DNA of 64,000 nucleotides from Rotaria sp. Silwood1 (Eukaryota > Rotifera > Eurotatoria > Philodinida > Philodinidae): contig CAJNOP010000042.1 of assembly GCA_905250075.1 (NCBI GenBank), positions 566,908-630,907 on the forward strand, written 5' to 3'. The notes below the pieces were generated by a model. That model saw only the letters and a program-made list of their open reading frames with translations. It made no database searches and was not told where the DNA came from. The translations under genes and the position numbers were made by a program. Positions 33,861 through 47,277 of the stretch are shown one piece after another. Positions within the stretch are counted from its first letter, which is position 1, and each line of letters opens with the position of its first letter.

Positions 33861-36002
33861 ATTCTTTTGTATCTAAATTTAGTTGAATAAAATATTAAAT
33901 AAAATTCGCGCATAGACATATCTATTCATCTTCAAGAAAGAAAAACACTATCTGAGTAAGAGCAGATCAGTAAACATTTTAATTGAGATAGCTAATGAAG
34001 TATATTTGATACGATAGAAAACTATTCTTATGTTTATTTGTTTCATAATATAGAACAATTGAACCACTTGTTAAAGATAAAAAGTGTATAGACAAAGAAA
34101 AATTTTTTGCTTTTCTTAATGTAAGAATACATTGTGGATGTTACCAAAGACAAAACGGAAATACACTCGCACTCTCTATTTGAAAATAATCTTCAAATAT
34201 TACGATCACTTTGATTTTCCAAATACAACAGCCTTTATTAATACTTTCGAACTATTTCAAAACTTACAGCACATGATATTCGTATTCATGAGAGTATGAA
34301 GTAAAAACGATTTGTCAATAGAAATCCATAATCTAGACAATAAATAGAAGTTATTAAACTAAAAATCAATCGATAAATAATTATTTATGCAGTAAATATT
34401 GTTTGTTCAGATATAATTAGGTGAAATAGTAACTGAATTAATTTTCAAAACAAGAAAATACAACACTAAGAAATCACAATACCTTTCTTTTGCTTTAAAT
34501 TAAATTAAATATCAGTGGGTAACAATAACGCAAATCGAACAGAGAAGCGTGAATGCTAAAAAAAAATAATATAGATTCGTGTATTTCTTTAGATATTAAA
34601 TCAAAGATATATTTTTATTAAAACATACACATTCTCTAAACATTGTTTTAAAAAAAAGAACAAGAGAGAAATAGGAGAGATATATTGATTTGAAATAAGA
34701 TCAAAAAGAAAAAAAATTGAGCAGTAGAATAAGAAAACTTGAATATAAGATTAAGATTTTCATCAAAACAATTTTTACGCAAAAAAAGTGAAAAAACTAG
34801 TATTTATTTCTGAAATTTACTGAAAATATGCAAGAGTTTATTTAAAGTGATTTTTATTCTTACACATACAGAAGCTGTTGCATACAGAAAATATTAATAA
34901 CCATTGTTCAAAATAACTTGATTGTGAGTCATCTGGTTTTCATTAAGAGAAATTCACAAGTAATTCAGTTGATTCGAAAAAAATCTGCACTACTTGAAAA
35001 AATTGACAGAATTATATGAAAGAATAATATAAATATCATAATAAGGATTGCTCTAATCATTTCTAATTGATCCTCTCATTAATATGTTTGTTTCTGTATT
35101 GAGTTCCGATCTGTTTTCTGTCAAATGGAAATTATACGAACAGTAGGCCAGTAGTTCTCTCTCATTTTGTATCATAAATTTTTTTATCTCCTAATTAAGA
35201 TAATTGAAGAGTTGTCTTCATGGAGAAAAAGTACAGTAAGATACAATCTTCAATATGTTTATAAGTTGATATTTATTAGATGATACTAATATGGAATTAT
35301 TTTACAATTAGTTAAATGTTGAACAGATCAACTCGATAGAATTGACTTCGTTCACCATGTGATTCTATGTTTTAACAATAGTGTACATAGACAATAAACG
35401 TTTCAATTAAAAAACTATTTTTCTTTGACTCTAATCTCTTTTGCAAAAGTACTAATTTTCTGACTAATGCAGTATAATGTTATATTTCAACTACGAATAA
35501 TTGATTTACTACTAATTGTTCAATGTTTTACTGATTATATTTTCGTGTTTATTTTCATGATTTCCGATGTGTTGAAAGAGGATAATATCAATAAACTTTT
35601 CAAACAATAACCTTTGCTATAAAGAATAATTAAAAAGGGTATGGGTATGGGTGTCCGTGAAGAGGATTTCGACAGCCCTACCCACACCCGTATCCTTTCT
35701 TCTGATAAAAATTTGGTTATGATATTTCATCATAAAAACCTTTGTTTTCATAGATTTAGTGCATATTCCTTTCTTAAGATGACTTCACAGTATATTGCAA
35801 TCAAACGTATTTTTCCTTAACTGAAAGATCATTGATTGTAGATTTTTATGTCATACTCTAGTTTATGCCGTTGTGCGAAATTCAATGATCTTTTATCTCT
35901 TGTATGAATAATCTTTCAGGCAACGTATTCTTATTCAAAAATTATTTTCATAATCGAAATCGATTTAATGTGTAGCAAAATATAGTTCAAATTTCTGTAA
36001 TT
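33861..36002. other. Intergenic, no gene seen
   Basis: Very AT-rich sequence with no frame longer than about 60 codons. One telomere-like foldback at 35637-35695. Confidence 0.5.
35637..35695. repeat. Telomere-like foldback 10
   Basis: GGGTATGGGTATGGGTGTCC, spacer gtgaagaggatttcgacag, then CCCTACCCACACCCGTATCC. Arms pair almost fully, with the variant unit GGGTAT on both sides. Confidence 0.85.
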
Positions 36003-39000
36003 TTAGTAATATCCTCTGTTTGAATAACCATATCCACCACCATAACCGCCAACACCAGGATAACTTCCGTAGATTTGAACATATGTTGGATTTAAATTTC
36101 CACCCATCCTATCATCATAATATTCGCCTGTGTAGCCTATATTAAAAGAAATGGTGAAGATATGTACGGTTTTTTAATTAATTTTTTTCTTATATTTGTC
36201 ACTACTCATTCGAAAAAAAGTAAATTACTTATTGAGATTGCTGAAAGAAATTCAAACTTTTTATTACAGAAAATAGTATAATCTTTATCAAAAATATTAC
36301 TTTCAAAATTACTAGTGAACCAATCGAAACTATGTGTGTATGCAGTAATTACCAACAATTAGTCCACAGTTTATTTTGAATTTTTTTTCCATTCTAGTAA
36401 TCGTAAATAATTTAAATACAGAAAAAGCATACACTGTGAAAATATATAATAAAGCGATTAGCCAATTCTGAAAGGTGAAATTTTCAGCAAACGAAAGTCA
36501 TTTTTTTCATCATCGAGAAAGAGATATTTTTATTTTTCTTAGACTACGCAATATCATAGAAAAATCGATTTTCTTCAAAATAAGGCGTTTTCGAGTTTTT
36601 TCTCTAATATACAGCAATCTGATTGAAAGTTCCAAAGTGAATGTTACATAGAAAATAGTAGAAAAATAGATCCATAGACTTCTCCGAAATCACTGTATGT
36701 AAGCAAAAAACGGGCGTAGAAAATTTGACAATGGATGTGGGTGTGGGTGTCATTCTCTTTAACCATACCCACACTCACACTCAGACATTAACAACAGCAC
36801 CTACACTTAAAACGACAAACTTTCGTTCATATGAATTTAATCCAAGCTCAATTGCTTAAATTATTGCTGCAAAACTAGTGCTTTAACTACGAGTGAGATA
36901 GAACGCCTTTTCTCTGATGTAGAAGGCGTACGGAAAAAAATTCTTTGTCTTTTCTTCCATTTGATTTGAATTTTATAAGAGTATGGTCATTAGTGTACTG
37001 ACGAAAAGAAGACACATCTCAAATCATATTCACCCACGCTCTATATTTTTTTTTTGTTAAAAACTAACCAATACTAAAAGTATTATATACCATTTGATAG
37101 CACGAAATCTGTTCTATACAAACCTACATGACGCCAGATTTTTTTCAGATACTGAAGTCAAAAACTGCATTCCTGGATGTCTAAATCAAATGAAACAAAC
37201 ACAACTAGGTTCAAGAAATTTTCAAAAAGAAGGTAGCTACCATGCACTTTGTTAGTCACAGAGTTTCTATAATTTTATACATTTGTATGAATATTTCACT
37301 AGTTTTTGCCGAGGTTCATATCATTAAAAATAAAATTCATCATCATATTCACATTTAGCGCAAAAAAAACTGAGTTAAGTAGAGAATCTATCAAAAATTA
37401 AAAGTACTCTCACAGGAGACCAGTGGAGTTTCTTATGTAGAGCCATGCATGAAAGTGTAGAGATTCATCCACAATAACCGTTACATTCTTTCAAGGATTA
37501 TGTTTTTATGATTACTAGTAGACAGTTTTATAGAGCTTTCCAAGGTGCACAAGATACACTTTTCAGCTTACAATTTTGAGTGGTTATGAATATGTCACCC
37601 AAAATTAACTTTTCAGCGATATTATGCTATCACATGTGATAACAAACATTCATATTCAGTCGACAAAGAAAAAAGATTGAATTCTTTTCGACAACTTTCA
37701 CTAGTAGATATAACAATGTCATTAAGGCCAGCGAATATTCACTATTGTTCTCGATAGGTCAAACATTGTATTTGTTCGAGTTTACAATGCAATATTGGTA
37801 ATGAGAAATAAAGATACCAATTGGGGACATAGATAATTTAAGTTTGATATCATTTCTTAGAAGAAGAGGCTTTCATATTGATAATGAATATGTTTATTAA
37901 TTTTTCTTTCCGTTGAACACGAATCTATCAATGATCGGTTTTTGCTAAAAAAAATAAACTGCGACGTTTTATTCAATTAGGAAACTGTATACAACTTTGA
38001 TCGACCACTAGAAGGTATGGACGTATACGTCGCTAAGAAGAAGACCTGTGTCCATTTTAAGCAATGCCAACTTTAGTGGTAGGCAGTTTAAGTTGAATTG
38101 AAAGTGTTTGCCTTTCATAAGTCATTTTTGATACAGAAACCAATGCTAGTGATGTAGAGCTCAAGAGAGATGAAAAGAGACATTCACCGATCGCTTCGAG
38201 TTTCAATCAGTAAAAATGTCACAACAAGATGCACTACTAAGTATTCAGTTCAAAATGAAACATCGATGAATGCTCTTGTCAATTTAGTGATTGCTATTAT
38301 GGGTTCCTGTTTAGAGAGAATTGCACAATCAAAATTTTGGATTTGAAAGGACTGTCCAAAATTTATTGTTTAACGTTTTCATTGCTTTGTATTTCATCAT
38401 TATGTGATTTCAATGTTAAAACTACGTATGAACTTCGAAAACATGAAACAGTTATTGATGCTTGACATAGTAGAGAAGTATCTTCTGACTTATCATGAAT
38501 GCACATCATTTTTACAAAACTATACTGTTCATTTAATTTTATAAATATTCCTTAGCTATTCAGGCAACATAATATTAGCTTGTTTATTTAGAGAACGCCT
38601 AAATTTCAAAAAGAATTAAAAGAGAATACTTCAACGGATTAAAAGTTGAATGATTTGTATCTCAATACATACGACAAGCAATAAAGGAAAAACGGTTTTT
38701 CATCATTGTCATCCGAAAAAATCATGATTAAAACTCAATTTCAACGTTTGTACACTTCTCACTATTTCCTCAGGTCATTATCTGTTCGTTGAACTTACTT
38801 GAATTAAACAATACTCCTTGAAAGTATAGAAATGACAGAATTTTGTCTTCAATTACAGTTAAAAGCATAAAAAAGCTAAAATCGAGTTGTCATTTTAATT
38901 TTAAGCAGTGATTATGTTTAAAAAAAATTTCCATGTAGAACTAATTCTAAAAATGACATACAAACAACTCAGTTTTAACGATTTTAAACACTTAGTTAGG

Positions 39001-39677
39001 ACTGGACACATGTGGCAATAAATTAAAATACAACACTATTATTCAAACGTTTTATGTATTGACAGAATCGGAAATTTCCAGGAAAATATGCAGTGTTGTA
39101 ACTTTTTTCATTCTTTCAACATCGTCTGTGACTGGTCGATTAGAAGACAATCATTATCATTTTGCAAGTATATAAGCAATGTAAACAATTTTTAAGGAAA
39201 AAAAATCAATTTTCACTAAGAACAGTATAAAATTCGATGAAAGCAATTGATGTGAAATATATACCTATAGCAGAACAAAAAGTACTATCGTATAAAACTT
39301 TCTCATAATTATTTGTAAAACGACATAGAGCGACAGTTTTTCTTCACTTTTCTATTGGCTTTCATAATATACAACGATAAGGCCTCCATAAGATAATCAT
39401 GAATCATTTTTCAAGTTATTATTAAGAACAAAGTAATTAAAAAAGAGCACCACAATTTTCTTACAATTGTCAGAATATTTATAATAGAATCCATCTAATT
39501 TAGAAGAGCTATTTATTTTTGTATAACGAATATACTTTTGTACGCCATAGTTCGTATTCATACAACTCTGAGTAATGATACCTTCAAATGACAGAATTTT
39601 AAAAAGCAAGATAAAGAGAACGAAAAAGATTGGAAAAAAAACACCCAAATTGGTTTCATTTTGGATATTTCCAATGT
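36003..39677 (-). CDS. Possible single-pass membrane protein with Gly/Tyr-rich tail (5' end not found)
   Basis: Two candidate exons on the minus strand. The upstream one (39677-39465) follows a strong acceptor (ttcattttattgcag) and ends at a GTAAGA donor. It encodes an Asn-rich start, a hydrophobic helix (GVFFPIFFVLFILLFKILSF) and a hydrophilic stretch. The downstream one (36136-36003) follows tttaatatag and ends in TAA; it encodes YTGEYYDDRMGGN, then GGYGGGYGYSNRGYY. The phases match: the split codon TGC encodes Cys. The joining intron would be 3,328 bp and contains foldback 11. No start codon is found before 39677, so a further 5' exon is missing, and the two exons could belong to different genes. 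No family recognised. Confidence 0.35.
36731..36783. repeat. Telomere-like foldback 11
   Basis: ATGGATGTGGGTGTGGGTGT, spacer cattctctttaaccat, then ACCCACACTCACACTC. Compact and well preserved. Confidence 0.85.
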
Positions 39678-39880
39678 CTGCAATAAAATGAAAGACTGAC
39701 GTCTGATTAATCACTTGCTGCACACTCCTATCAAAGAGGGAAGAAGTGTCTTTTTATCACAAATTCATTCGAAAACAATCATCTTTCATCGTTATTTGTA
39801 AGTGAAATCCAATTGATATTGCATCTATTCTAAATTCATTTTATCAACTTTTATCTTCGAACGGTGAACAAAGATCTTCC

Positions 39881-41425
39881 ATGAACGATCATATTACTGA
39901 GTCATCTACAACAACTAAAACATTTCGTTTTAGTTAAGGTCAACTATTGACACTGACTGACGACCAAATCGAGAAAATTCCTTATTTAACTGCATTGGTC
40001 TCTGCTGGACCTAGTTTTGATTCAATTAAACCCAGTAAAGGATATTATTTACTCGATTCTAACATCAATTACAGAGATTTTCTGTTTGTTCTTGAGTCAA
40101 TTTCATTTCATTCGATACGAAAAATATTTATTCGTCTACCTAAAAATTATAATGTTTTGGCTATTATTGCTCTGTTGGATTTTCTTGCTATTGAATCTGA
40201 AAGAGGTCCAACTCTCGAAGAAGTCGATTCGAAAATTTTTTGGAATTTTCAGTTTGGTGATAAACTAGGTCAGTATCAATTTATTTATCGACCATCTGAT
40301 ATTCAAGATATGGCTGTTCGATTTGCCATTGCTATGGCAAAAGAAGAATATGATTTTACAAATCGAAAAGTAATCGATCAAGTATATTGGTTCATTATGT
40401 TTATTCTTAGTTGTTATGAACTATTTGAAACAAATCTTCGTTATCATGTACAGAAAATTGCTCAAAATTGTTTTTCTATATTTTGTCCATCCTTATTAGA
40501 ATGTTTATACCGACTTGAACAGACAACAGAAAAAAAAATACAAGCAACGTCGATCACCACAAGTGATCATATCAGTAATTATAGAAAAATTCTCATTTTC
40601 TCGACTTGGAGTGAGCCCGTCAATGACTGTAAATGTCGATATTTTGATCTCGATTATTTATGTACCATACGTCGGTTACAATTGACCTTCAGGTGCTGCG
40701 ATTGTAGTTATTGGCTACCGTTATGGAGATCGAAAAGAGATTCTTCGTTTTTCAGTGAGTGTCGTGTAAGAAAGTCCTATACAGATAATAATCTCGTGCC
40801 ACTCTATGAAAAAATATTAGAAAAGATGTATAAATGTTTCCTAAAAACAGTAGTGAAGCAAATATCAATGAAAATAAATGGCCATATATTTGATGAACTT
40901 AAATATAAATTGATCTTATACGATATACTTAATAGTAAACCCGTACAAGATGCCATAGATGAAAGCATACTATCAGAAATATGTGAATTTACACCGAAAC
41001 TAGAACAAAAATATGCTGAGTTAAGGGAACGAATACAATTTTGTGAACAGAATGTTACCACACTCATTGAAGACGAAATGTGGGATAGTTTAATGAACCT
41101 ACATTTCGGAATAAGAGAATCAACATTGAAAGGTAAACAAAATGAAGCCTTAAAATGTGAATTTACTCTGAACAAGTTGTATCAATACGAATCTATAATT
41201 GATGAAACGCGAAACACTATACTAGTCTATTTGCATGATCTATTTATGGATGAAATCAAAATATTCTTTGATAGATGGGAATACATATGGACACTACTCA
41301 ACAATCTATCACTTTTTCAAGAGAAAAAGAAAAAAGTTTCGGAATTAAAGAAAATGCGTAGAACACGTTCGACTACAAAATATCGACCATTACCGAAAAT
41401 CCAATGTAAATATACAATACGTTAA
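39881..41425 (+). pseudogene. BTB/T1-like protein gene with an in-frame stop near the start
   Basis: An ATG at 39881 opens MNDHITESSTTTKTFRFS, then TAA at 39935-39937, and the same frame continues GQLLTLTDDQIEKIPYLTAL to a stop at 41423-41425 (about 495 codons after the TAA). Residues GQLLTL...PYLTALVSAG...GYYLLDSNINYRDFLFVLES...LIALLDFLAIE-like follow the plan of BTB/T1 (potassium-channel tetramerisation) domains, where the first strand is normally xNVGG. The stop falls in that strand. The rest has a Cys-rich patch (CKCRYFD, CCDC) and a helical, coiled-coil-prone C-terminus ending in basic residues. Either this is a recent pseudogene or the true start is an unseen upstream exon; no ATG occurs between the stop and codon ~120. 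The BTB assignment is inference. Confidence 0.55.
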
Positions 41426-44400
41426 ATCCAAATACTTGATCGTGATGGCATATGTAATATGAAGCATGTATAGTTATATATAAGACATCAATTTGAAATC
41501 GCTTTCTTTTTGAATATTCTGTTCATTTATCTATTTGTTCAACAAAAATTTCCATAAATGAAAATTTCTATTTGAATAAATGCAATAACAAAGCGTAGAA
41601 GCGTATCTTTTTCAGATGGAAATAAATAGAGCTGTTTCCTGTTCTGAAAATTCAACGTATATTCAAAAAGAAACATCAAAATAGTCTTCCAGCATCAGAA
41701 AGAAACTTTCTCATAGAATAAAACTTGAGGAAAGCGCCTATCAAAGGCATTAAATTTAATCGTCGATAAACAATTCAGATATAGAAGCTTTGTTAGGATA
41801 GCGAACGAAAGCTACAAGTCGAATTTCAAGTTGAAAACCACTTTGACTCGACTCAATTCAATTTTGATCATCGAACTTATTCTCTTCTAACACGCGATAT
41901 CAGTGAGTGAAGAAATTTTTGTGATCACTTTGTGTAAATAACTGTATGACAAATCATTAATAATTGAGACTACAGCAGCGTTCTGTTAGTTAATAAATGA
42001 TATTTTTCAAACGGCATTTCATTGAAAACATATAAAACTTTTTTGAACTAGGAACAAACAAATAAGATAGTTCAAAACGTGAAAATTTTACTGTGATAAT
42101 ATGGGATACCTCTTGAAATTATTGCGTTTTAATGAAACTTTAAATCAACGAGCCACAAATTGTATCATATGAGTGTTCATCGCAATTCTGGGCTATGCCA
42201 TTAGAACCTGTTGTGAATTCAACTTTGTTCAATTTAATTTTGTTGTATCCGTCAGACTCATGACGCGTCATTTGACTTCAAAAATATCAAATCTTTGCAT
42301 CGACCTGAATCGAATAGAATAAAAGAGTTAGCGCTATTCTAAAAATTTTTTATCTATATTGGTCAAGAAAGTATTGCGATGAGGTAAAATTTTGAATTTT
42401 TCGTATCAAAACATCTTTTCTGTGGCAAAGAAAATAAAGATTAGATGTTTTTTGGTTGGTACATCACTTTCTTCCAAAACTAGATGAACATGTTTTTGAT
42501 TTGAAGAAAAATCACAGTGAAAAAAATTTTCATTGATAATTTTAATTTATTCACTATCAATCATTGCAATGTTTATCATTGGTCGATTGAATTTACAAAC
42601 ACTAACAACTTTTTCCTCTGTCAACCACACATGCCACTTTTTTCATCTAGTTTTGCAATTACTCGACTTTATTGACAATGAATAAGTAAGATTTGTCAAC
42701 CTTTACTGGGGATAGAAAAGAAATACAAAGATTTTCTCAAATGCATTTGTCTAACCTGGGTGTGGGTGTGAGTAACGAAACGATTTAAATCCACACCCAC
42801 ATTCTGGATAAGTTTTTGTATACTTTAGTTATGGGATATATAATGATCATGGATAATACCTATTATAACTCTGTTCTAGCTAAAGCACTTTTGATGCTGA
42901 TATTACCACTGACCTATATTTTCTATGGACTATCTGCAGACGAATTTTTAGGCATGTAGGTCTTGTTGGAACTAAGATTCGAGCGCGAATACTTTTGGTC
43001 AGTGGTGTATCTCATATTTTTCAAGATCAATCAATAATTAAAATCGATGAACAAAAAAAAATTCTAATTTTGATAGAAACCATTAAAATTTATATTACTC
43101 TTTATGCTTGTCAAATTGATTGGAAATACACTTGAAAAAATATTTAGATATCATTTTTTTTGAAACGTAGAAATTTATTTTGAGTGCCATTTTATTCTAT
43201 TTTTCTCACTAATACTATTTAATTAGCATTTACTGAAAAATAAACCAATAAGAATCCTATAATTTTTAGGTGTTTTATAAAATAATCTGAAAAATACTGG
43301 AGATAACACTGAATATTGTGAGCTTCCTGGTTCTTTAAAAAAAAATTCAACATATAATACGACTATTTAATAAGTTCTGCACTCTTGTCTGTAAGAATTT
43401 GTAATGGTGAAAAAGAAACGAAGTAACGAATAAAACTGTGTAGAAAAAAAAGTTACTATCGAAAGGTTTCGAATATATTAGAAATAATCCGCATAAATAA
43501 GAATTTTTTTACATACATATTTTTTTTTTAATCTACCGTACAAGAATATAGTTGTTTAAAAAAGGTTAAAAAAACAAGGTCTGCCACGTTTAAAAAAGCA
43601 GATATCAATTAGTACAAGGGTAAGAACAATTGTAAGCGATCGTATACAATATCGCATACGTCAACTCTACATGAATATCTAACGTTTTATAGAGTCGTTG
43701 AAGATTGTGTCTTATATATCTGAATGTCTTTTATATTATCCCACACCGTATACATTATGTACATCTCTGTGTCAAAGTCTGGGCATGCAGATAAAGAAAT
43801 GGATCTATCAAAGAGAATAAGAATGATTGTTTTATACCTTGATTGAAACATATATGTTAAAAATATTTCAACAATTTTTTTTGTCTAATTCAATTATTAT
43901 CTATAACCTTCCATTTATAAATTAAACAAAAATATTAAAATATTCATAAGAAAGTAATTCAAACTCAGAAGTGAATCAAACCGAACTTAAAATCTAGAAA
44001 AACTACTGAATATAAATGGTAAAATGTTAACTTTTATACAAACAATTGCGTGTTAATAGTTAACAAACAAGCCTCCAGGAAAAGAACATTCAAATGAATG
44101 TGTATTAAGCATTAAAATGTGACAATGAAGTTGATTTTCATCATTATTGTTTGAATAGAACTAAATCAAACATGAACTCGAAAGGCCCAGCTCATTTCTA
44201 ACTTTGATAGAAATGATATATATCAACTGAAAGATCAGACGTAGGATATATACTTGATCTAAAGCTTAAAAAACACATTACATGTCATGCTAGCCAGTTC
44301 TTTTTGTTTAACAGATATTACATATAAACAATGACTTATTATCACAAAAACTGCTCAACCAAGTTTATGTATAGAATTAAATGGTTAACCTTAATCGAGA

Positions 44401-44727
44401 TCAAACAATTTTTCATTGAATTTTTTATAACTTTGATAGAAAAATCAACTTTTAAATATATTAATTAGAGATTCCTCAAAGTTTTTTTCAAATGCTAAGT
44501 GCCAGCGAAAGTTAGAGAACATTGATTTTAGAATTCTAAAAATGAGAAAATCTTTTTCAAAACAACCTATGGGTTTAAATTAATTCATAACTTATCAATA
44601 GATGGCCTCTTCGTCTGAGTATATAATAAAATTGAGGTAACAGCTGCTTTAATAAAGGTACTTCACAATGCGTACTCGAACTATGGCGTATACTATTTAG
44701 ATAAAATTAAACTATTCAGAGGACAAA
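41426..44727. other. Intergenic, no gene seen
   Basis: AT-rich, without frames above 60 codons. A telomere-like foldback lies at 42757-42803. Confidence 0.5.
42757..42803. repeat. Telomere-like foldback 12
   Basis: CTGGGTGTGGGTGTGAG, spacer taacgaaacgatttaaat, then CCACACCCACATTC. About 47 bp, well preserved. Confidence 0.85.
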
Positions 44728-45291
44728 ATGAATGCATACAAGCAACATTTTATTCGCATGGCTATCTATAATCGATGGGCTTTTCAGCAACTCTATGATA
44801 AATTAGACAAACATATTTCTAATGAAAATTATTATGCTGATAATGATCTTTACTTTCGATCAATTCATGGTACATTAGTTCATTTATTATTGTCAAGCAA
44901 ACTTTGGTATTCCCGTTTAACTAGTTCATCATCAAATCCTCTTGAAGATGAAAAATATCCATATGAAATAAATTCTTATTGGTCTCGTTCAGCAAATGAA
45001 TGGGAACAAGCAATTCAAGATCGTGAAGATGTATATAATCAAATCATAATCGAATGTGATCGATGGATTGATTATGTAAAAGAATTAAATTCCGAAAGTT
45101 TAATGGCGGAAGAAAAATTTCAATATATTGATACAGAAGGTAATAAACAAGAGCGTAATCGTGCTGAAGCCTTAGATCATATATTTAATCATAATACTCA
45201 TCATCGTGGACAAATAACTGCAATTATAACAAAATATGTTGGACAAGATGGCTCACCTGTACTCGATTTATCTGCTATGTCGAATAATTAG
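44728..45291 (+). CDS. DinB-family (DinB/YfiT-like four-helix) metal-binding protein
   Basis: A 187-residue single exon. The sequence follows the DinB fold: an N-terminal YNRWAFQQLYD helix, SIHGTLVHLLLSSKLWYSRL with H52, and DHIFNHNTHHRGQI with H155 and H159. The three His residues form the usual divalent-metal site of this superfamily. Members are mostly bacterial and include thiol-dependent transferases and damage-inducible proteins; the reaction here is unknown. There is no intron, unlike the animal genes in this window, and the family is rare in animals, so bacterial origin by transfer is a reasonable inference. It ends 46 bp from the stop of the convergent aldo/keto reductase. Confidence 0.85.
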   Translation: MNAYKQHFIRMAIYNRWAFQQLYDKLDKHISNENYYADNDLYFRSIHGTLVHLLLSSKLWYSRLTSSSSNPLEDEKYPYEINSYWSRSANEWEQAIQDREDVYNQIIIECDRWIDYVKELNSESLMAEEKFQYIDTEGNKQERNRAEALDHIFNHNTHHRGQITAIITKYVGQDGSPVLDLSAMSNN

Positions 45292-45337
45292 TTTTTTTAT
45301 TTTATTTTATTTCAAATATAAAAAAGTTTGTTTCTGT

Positions 45338-46189
45338 CTAATAAATTGGTCCAAATTGATTCCAATCATTATTAATTGGATCCCATCCTGAATGAGCTTG
45401 TCGTTGATAACCATAGTTAGTAAGATTTCTCATATCCTGATGACTTAATTGAAAATCAAATACTTGAAAATTTTCTCTTAAACGATTGAAATGATTTGTT
45501 TTTGGTATTGGAATAAAATTGTTTTGTAATGACCATCGAAGTAAAATTTGTGCTGGTGTACGGCGATATTTTCTTGCAAGTCTGGTTATAAATGGATCTC
45601 TTAATGCTGATCCACGTGCTAATGGTGAATAAGCCATTAAAGTAATACCAAATCTATGACAATAATCAACAATAGGACGTTGTTGCATAAATGGATGTAA
45701 TTCAATTTGATTAACAGCTGGTAATGAACGACCAGATTGTCTTAGAACTTCTAAATGTTCAACACCAAAATTGCTAACACCAACTGAACGAATTTTACCA
45801 TATGATTGAAGTTCAAGTAATGTATCATATGCTTCAAGAACATGACCACCTTGTGGTGCATGAATTAAATAGAGATCAATATAATTTGTCATTAGTCGAT
45901 GAAGACTTTGTTCAAATGATTGTAAAACTTTTTGACGTCCACCAGCTGTTGTATAAAGTTTTGTTGTTATAAATAATTGTTGACGTAGTAAACGAGATGT
46001 TATTAAACCTTGACCTGTTTCATATTCATTTCCATATAATTCTGCTGTATCAAATAGACGATAACCTTCACGAACTGCTGATTTAACAAGACGAATTGTC
46101 GATGGACTTGCATCAGCTTGATAGAGTCCAAGACCAATAACAGGTATTCGATTACCGTCATTAAGATGAATTTGAGGAGCAACATACAT
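45338..46189 (-). CDS. Aldo/keto reductase
   Basis: A 283-residue single exon, a normal length for the small bacterial/fungal-type AKRs. The catalytic tetrad is complete: D47 and Y52 in FDTAELYGNE, K77 in TTKLY and H110 in YLIHAP. Other family blocks are VIGLGLYQ, VGVSNFG, VNQIELHPFMQQ and the cofactor loop IPIPKTNHFNRLRENF, in the position that binds the 2'-phosphate of NADPH. The cytosolic protein should reduce carbonyl compounds with NADPH; the substrate is not predictable. It has no introns and lies tail-to-tail with the DinB-like gene. Transfer from a non-animal source is possible, but AKRs are universal, so this is weak evidence alone. Confidence 0.92.
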   Translation of the reverse strand: MYVAPQIHLNDGNRIPVIGLGLYQADASPSTIRLVKSAVREGYRLFDTAELYGNEYETGQGLITSRLLRQQLFITTKLYTTAGGRQKVLQSFEQSLHRLMTNYIDLYLIHAPQGGHVLEAYDTLLELQSYGKIRSVGVSNFGVEHLEVLRQSGRSLPAVNQIELHPFMQQRPIVDYCHRFGITLMAYSPLARGSALRDPFITRLARKYRRTPAQILLRWSLQNNFIPIPKTNHFNRLRENFQVFDFQLSHQDMRNLTNYGYQRQAHSGWDPINNDWNQFGPIY

Positions 46190-47228
46190 TTTTTTATTTA
46201 TACATTTACACTTCTACTGTATGTGTAACAGGTAAAAAGTATAGTTATATAGGTATATTCGTGCATTTATGTAATCAAAGATTTTGTACGATAAGTATAG
46301 TTCATATACGTAACCATCTATACAATATGATGCGTATGCATTAGTTGAAGGTAAAAAAGAACATTTTTCTTTTCTTGATTTTTTATTTAGAATTGTCGAT
46401 TGAGCCAAATTTATCGAGAAAAGCTATTTTCATTTGCACAAACTGATTATCTAACTTAGACAGAGAATCAATGACTTGAATATTTTTTATGAAAAAATTG
46501 TATCATTATGGCATACTAATTATTGTTGTTTTTGTCTCTTACTTACGAAAAACGCTTTGCAAAAGAGTTTTCAAAGTAAGTTTCTATTTAAAAAACAGTT
46601 AGGAAGAACGAAAAATAAACTGTCAATGTCATTACTGATGAAATTAAACGACAATCGATCTTAATCTTTCAGACAGTTAGCTTGTTCATTTTTTTTTAAG
46701 CAATTCACTTTTTATACTTTAAAATTTATTCAGATGTATTCCGAGACTGTGTTAGTTTTCCAAATATATATATATATATAATGACTTTAAAAGACACAAA
46801 CGAATTAAGGGAAAATACGGACCCATTATAGGTGCTCATAAAGCCGTACAATAGAAAACTTTTATTGACTAAACAAATTAGAATATATTAGGTTACTTTT
46901 GAAAAACATATCAAAAGCTGACAAAATGTTGAATTAAAACAAAGTTTTTCGGAAATTTCACATGTTCATTTCTATCGACATATTAATTCAGCAGGCGATT
47001 CTGGTTCTTTCATGCGATAAGTCGAGTTACCCCATATGGAATACATCAATTCTTTTGATTGAAATAATTGTTTAGATAGTAATTCTAGTTGTCTTGTGAG
47101 ATAAATCCACTCATTTCATCATGACATGTATTAAGTGAGTCAAATACAATGATCTCACTTCTTCACTTTTCCAACAGGAAACTTTGAGTTATGTCATGTG
47201 ATTATTTTAATTCGTTAGTAAACAAATA

Positions 47229-47277
47229 GGGTGTGGAGTGTCGATGTAGGTCAATATTAGATGAACCCACATTCACC
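47229..47277. repeat. Telomere-like foldback 13 (degraded)
   Basis: GGGTGTGGAGTGTCGATG, spacer, then GAACCCACATTCACC; another C-arm word (CACTCACACCC) follows at about 47370. Confidence 0.55.
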
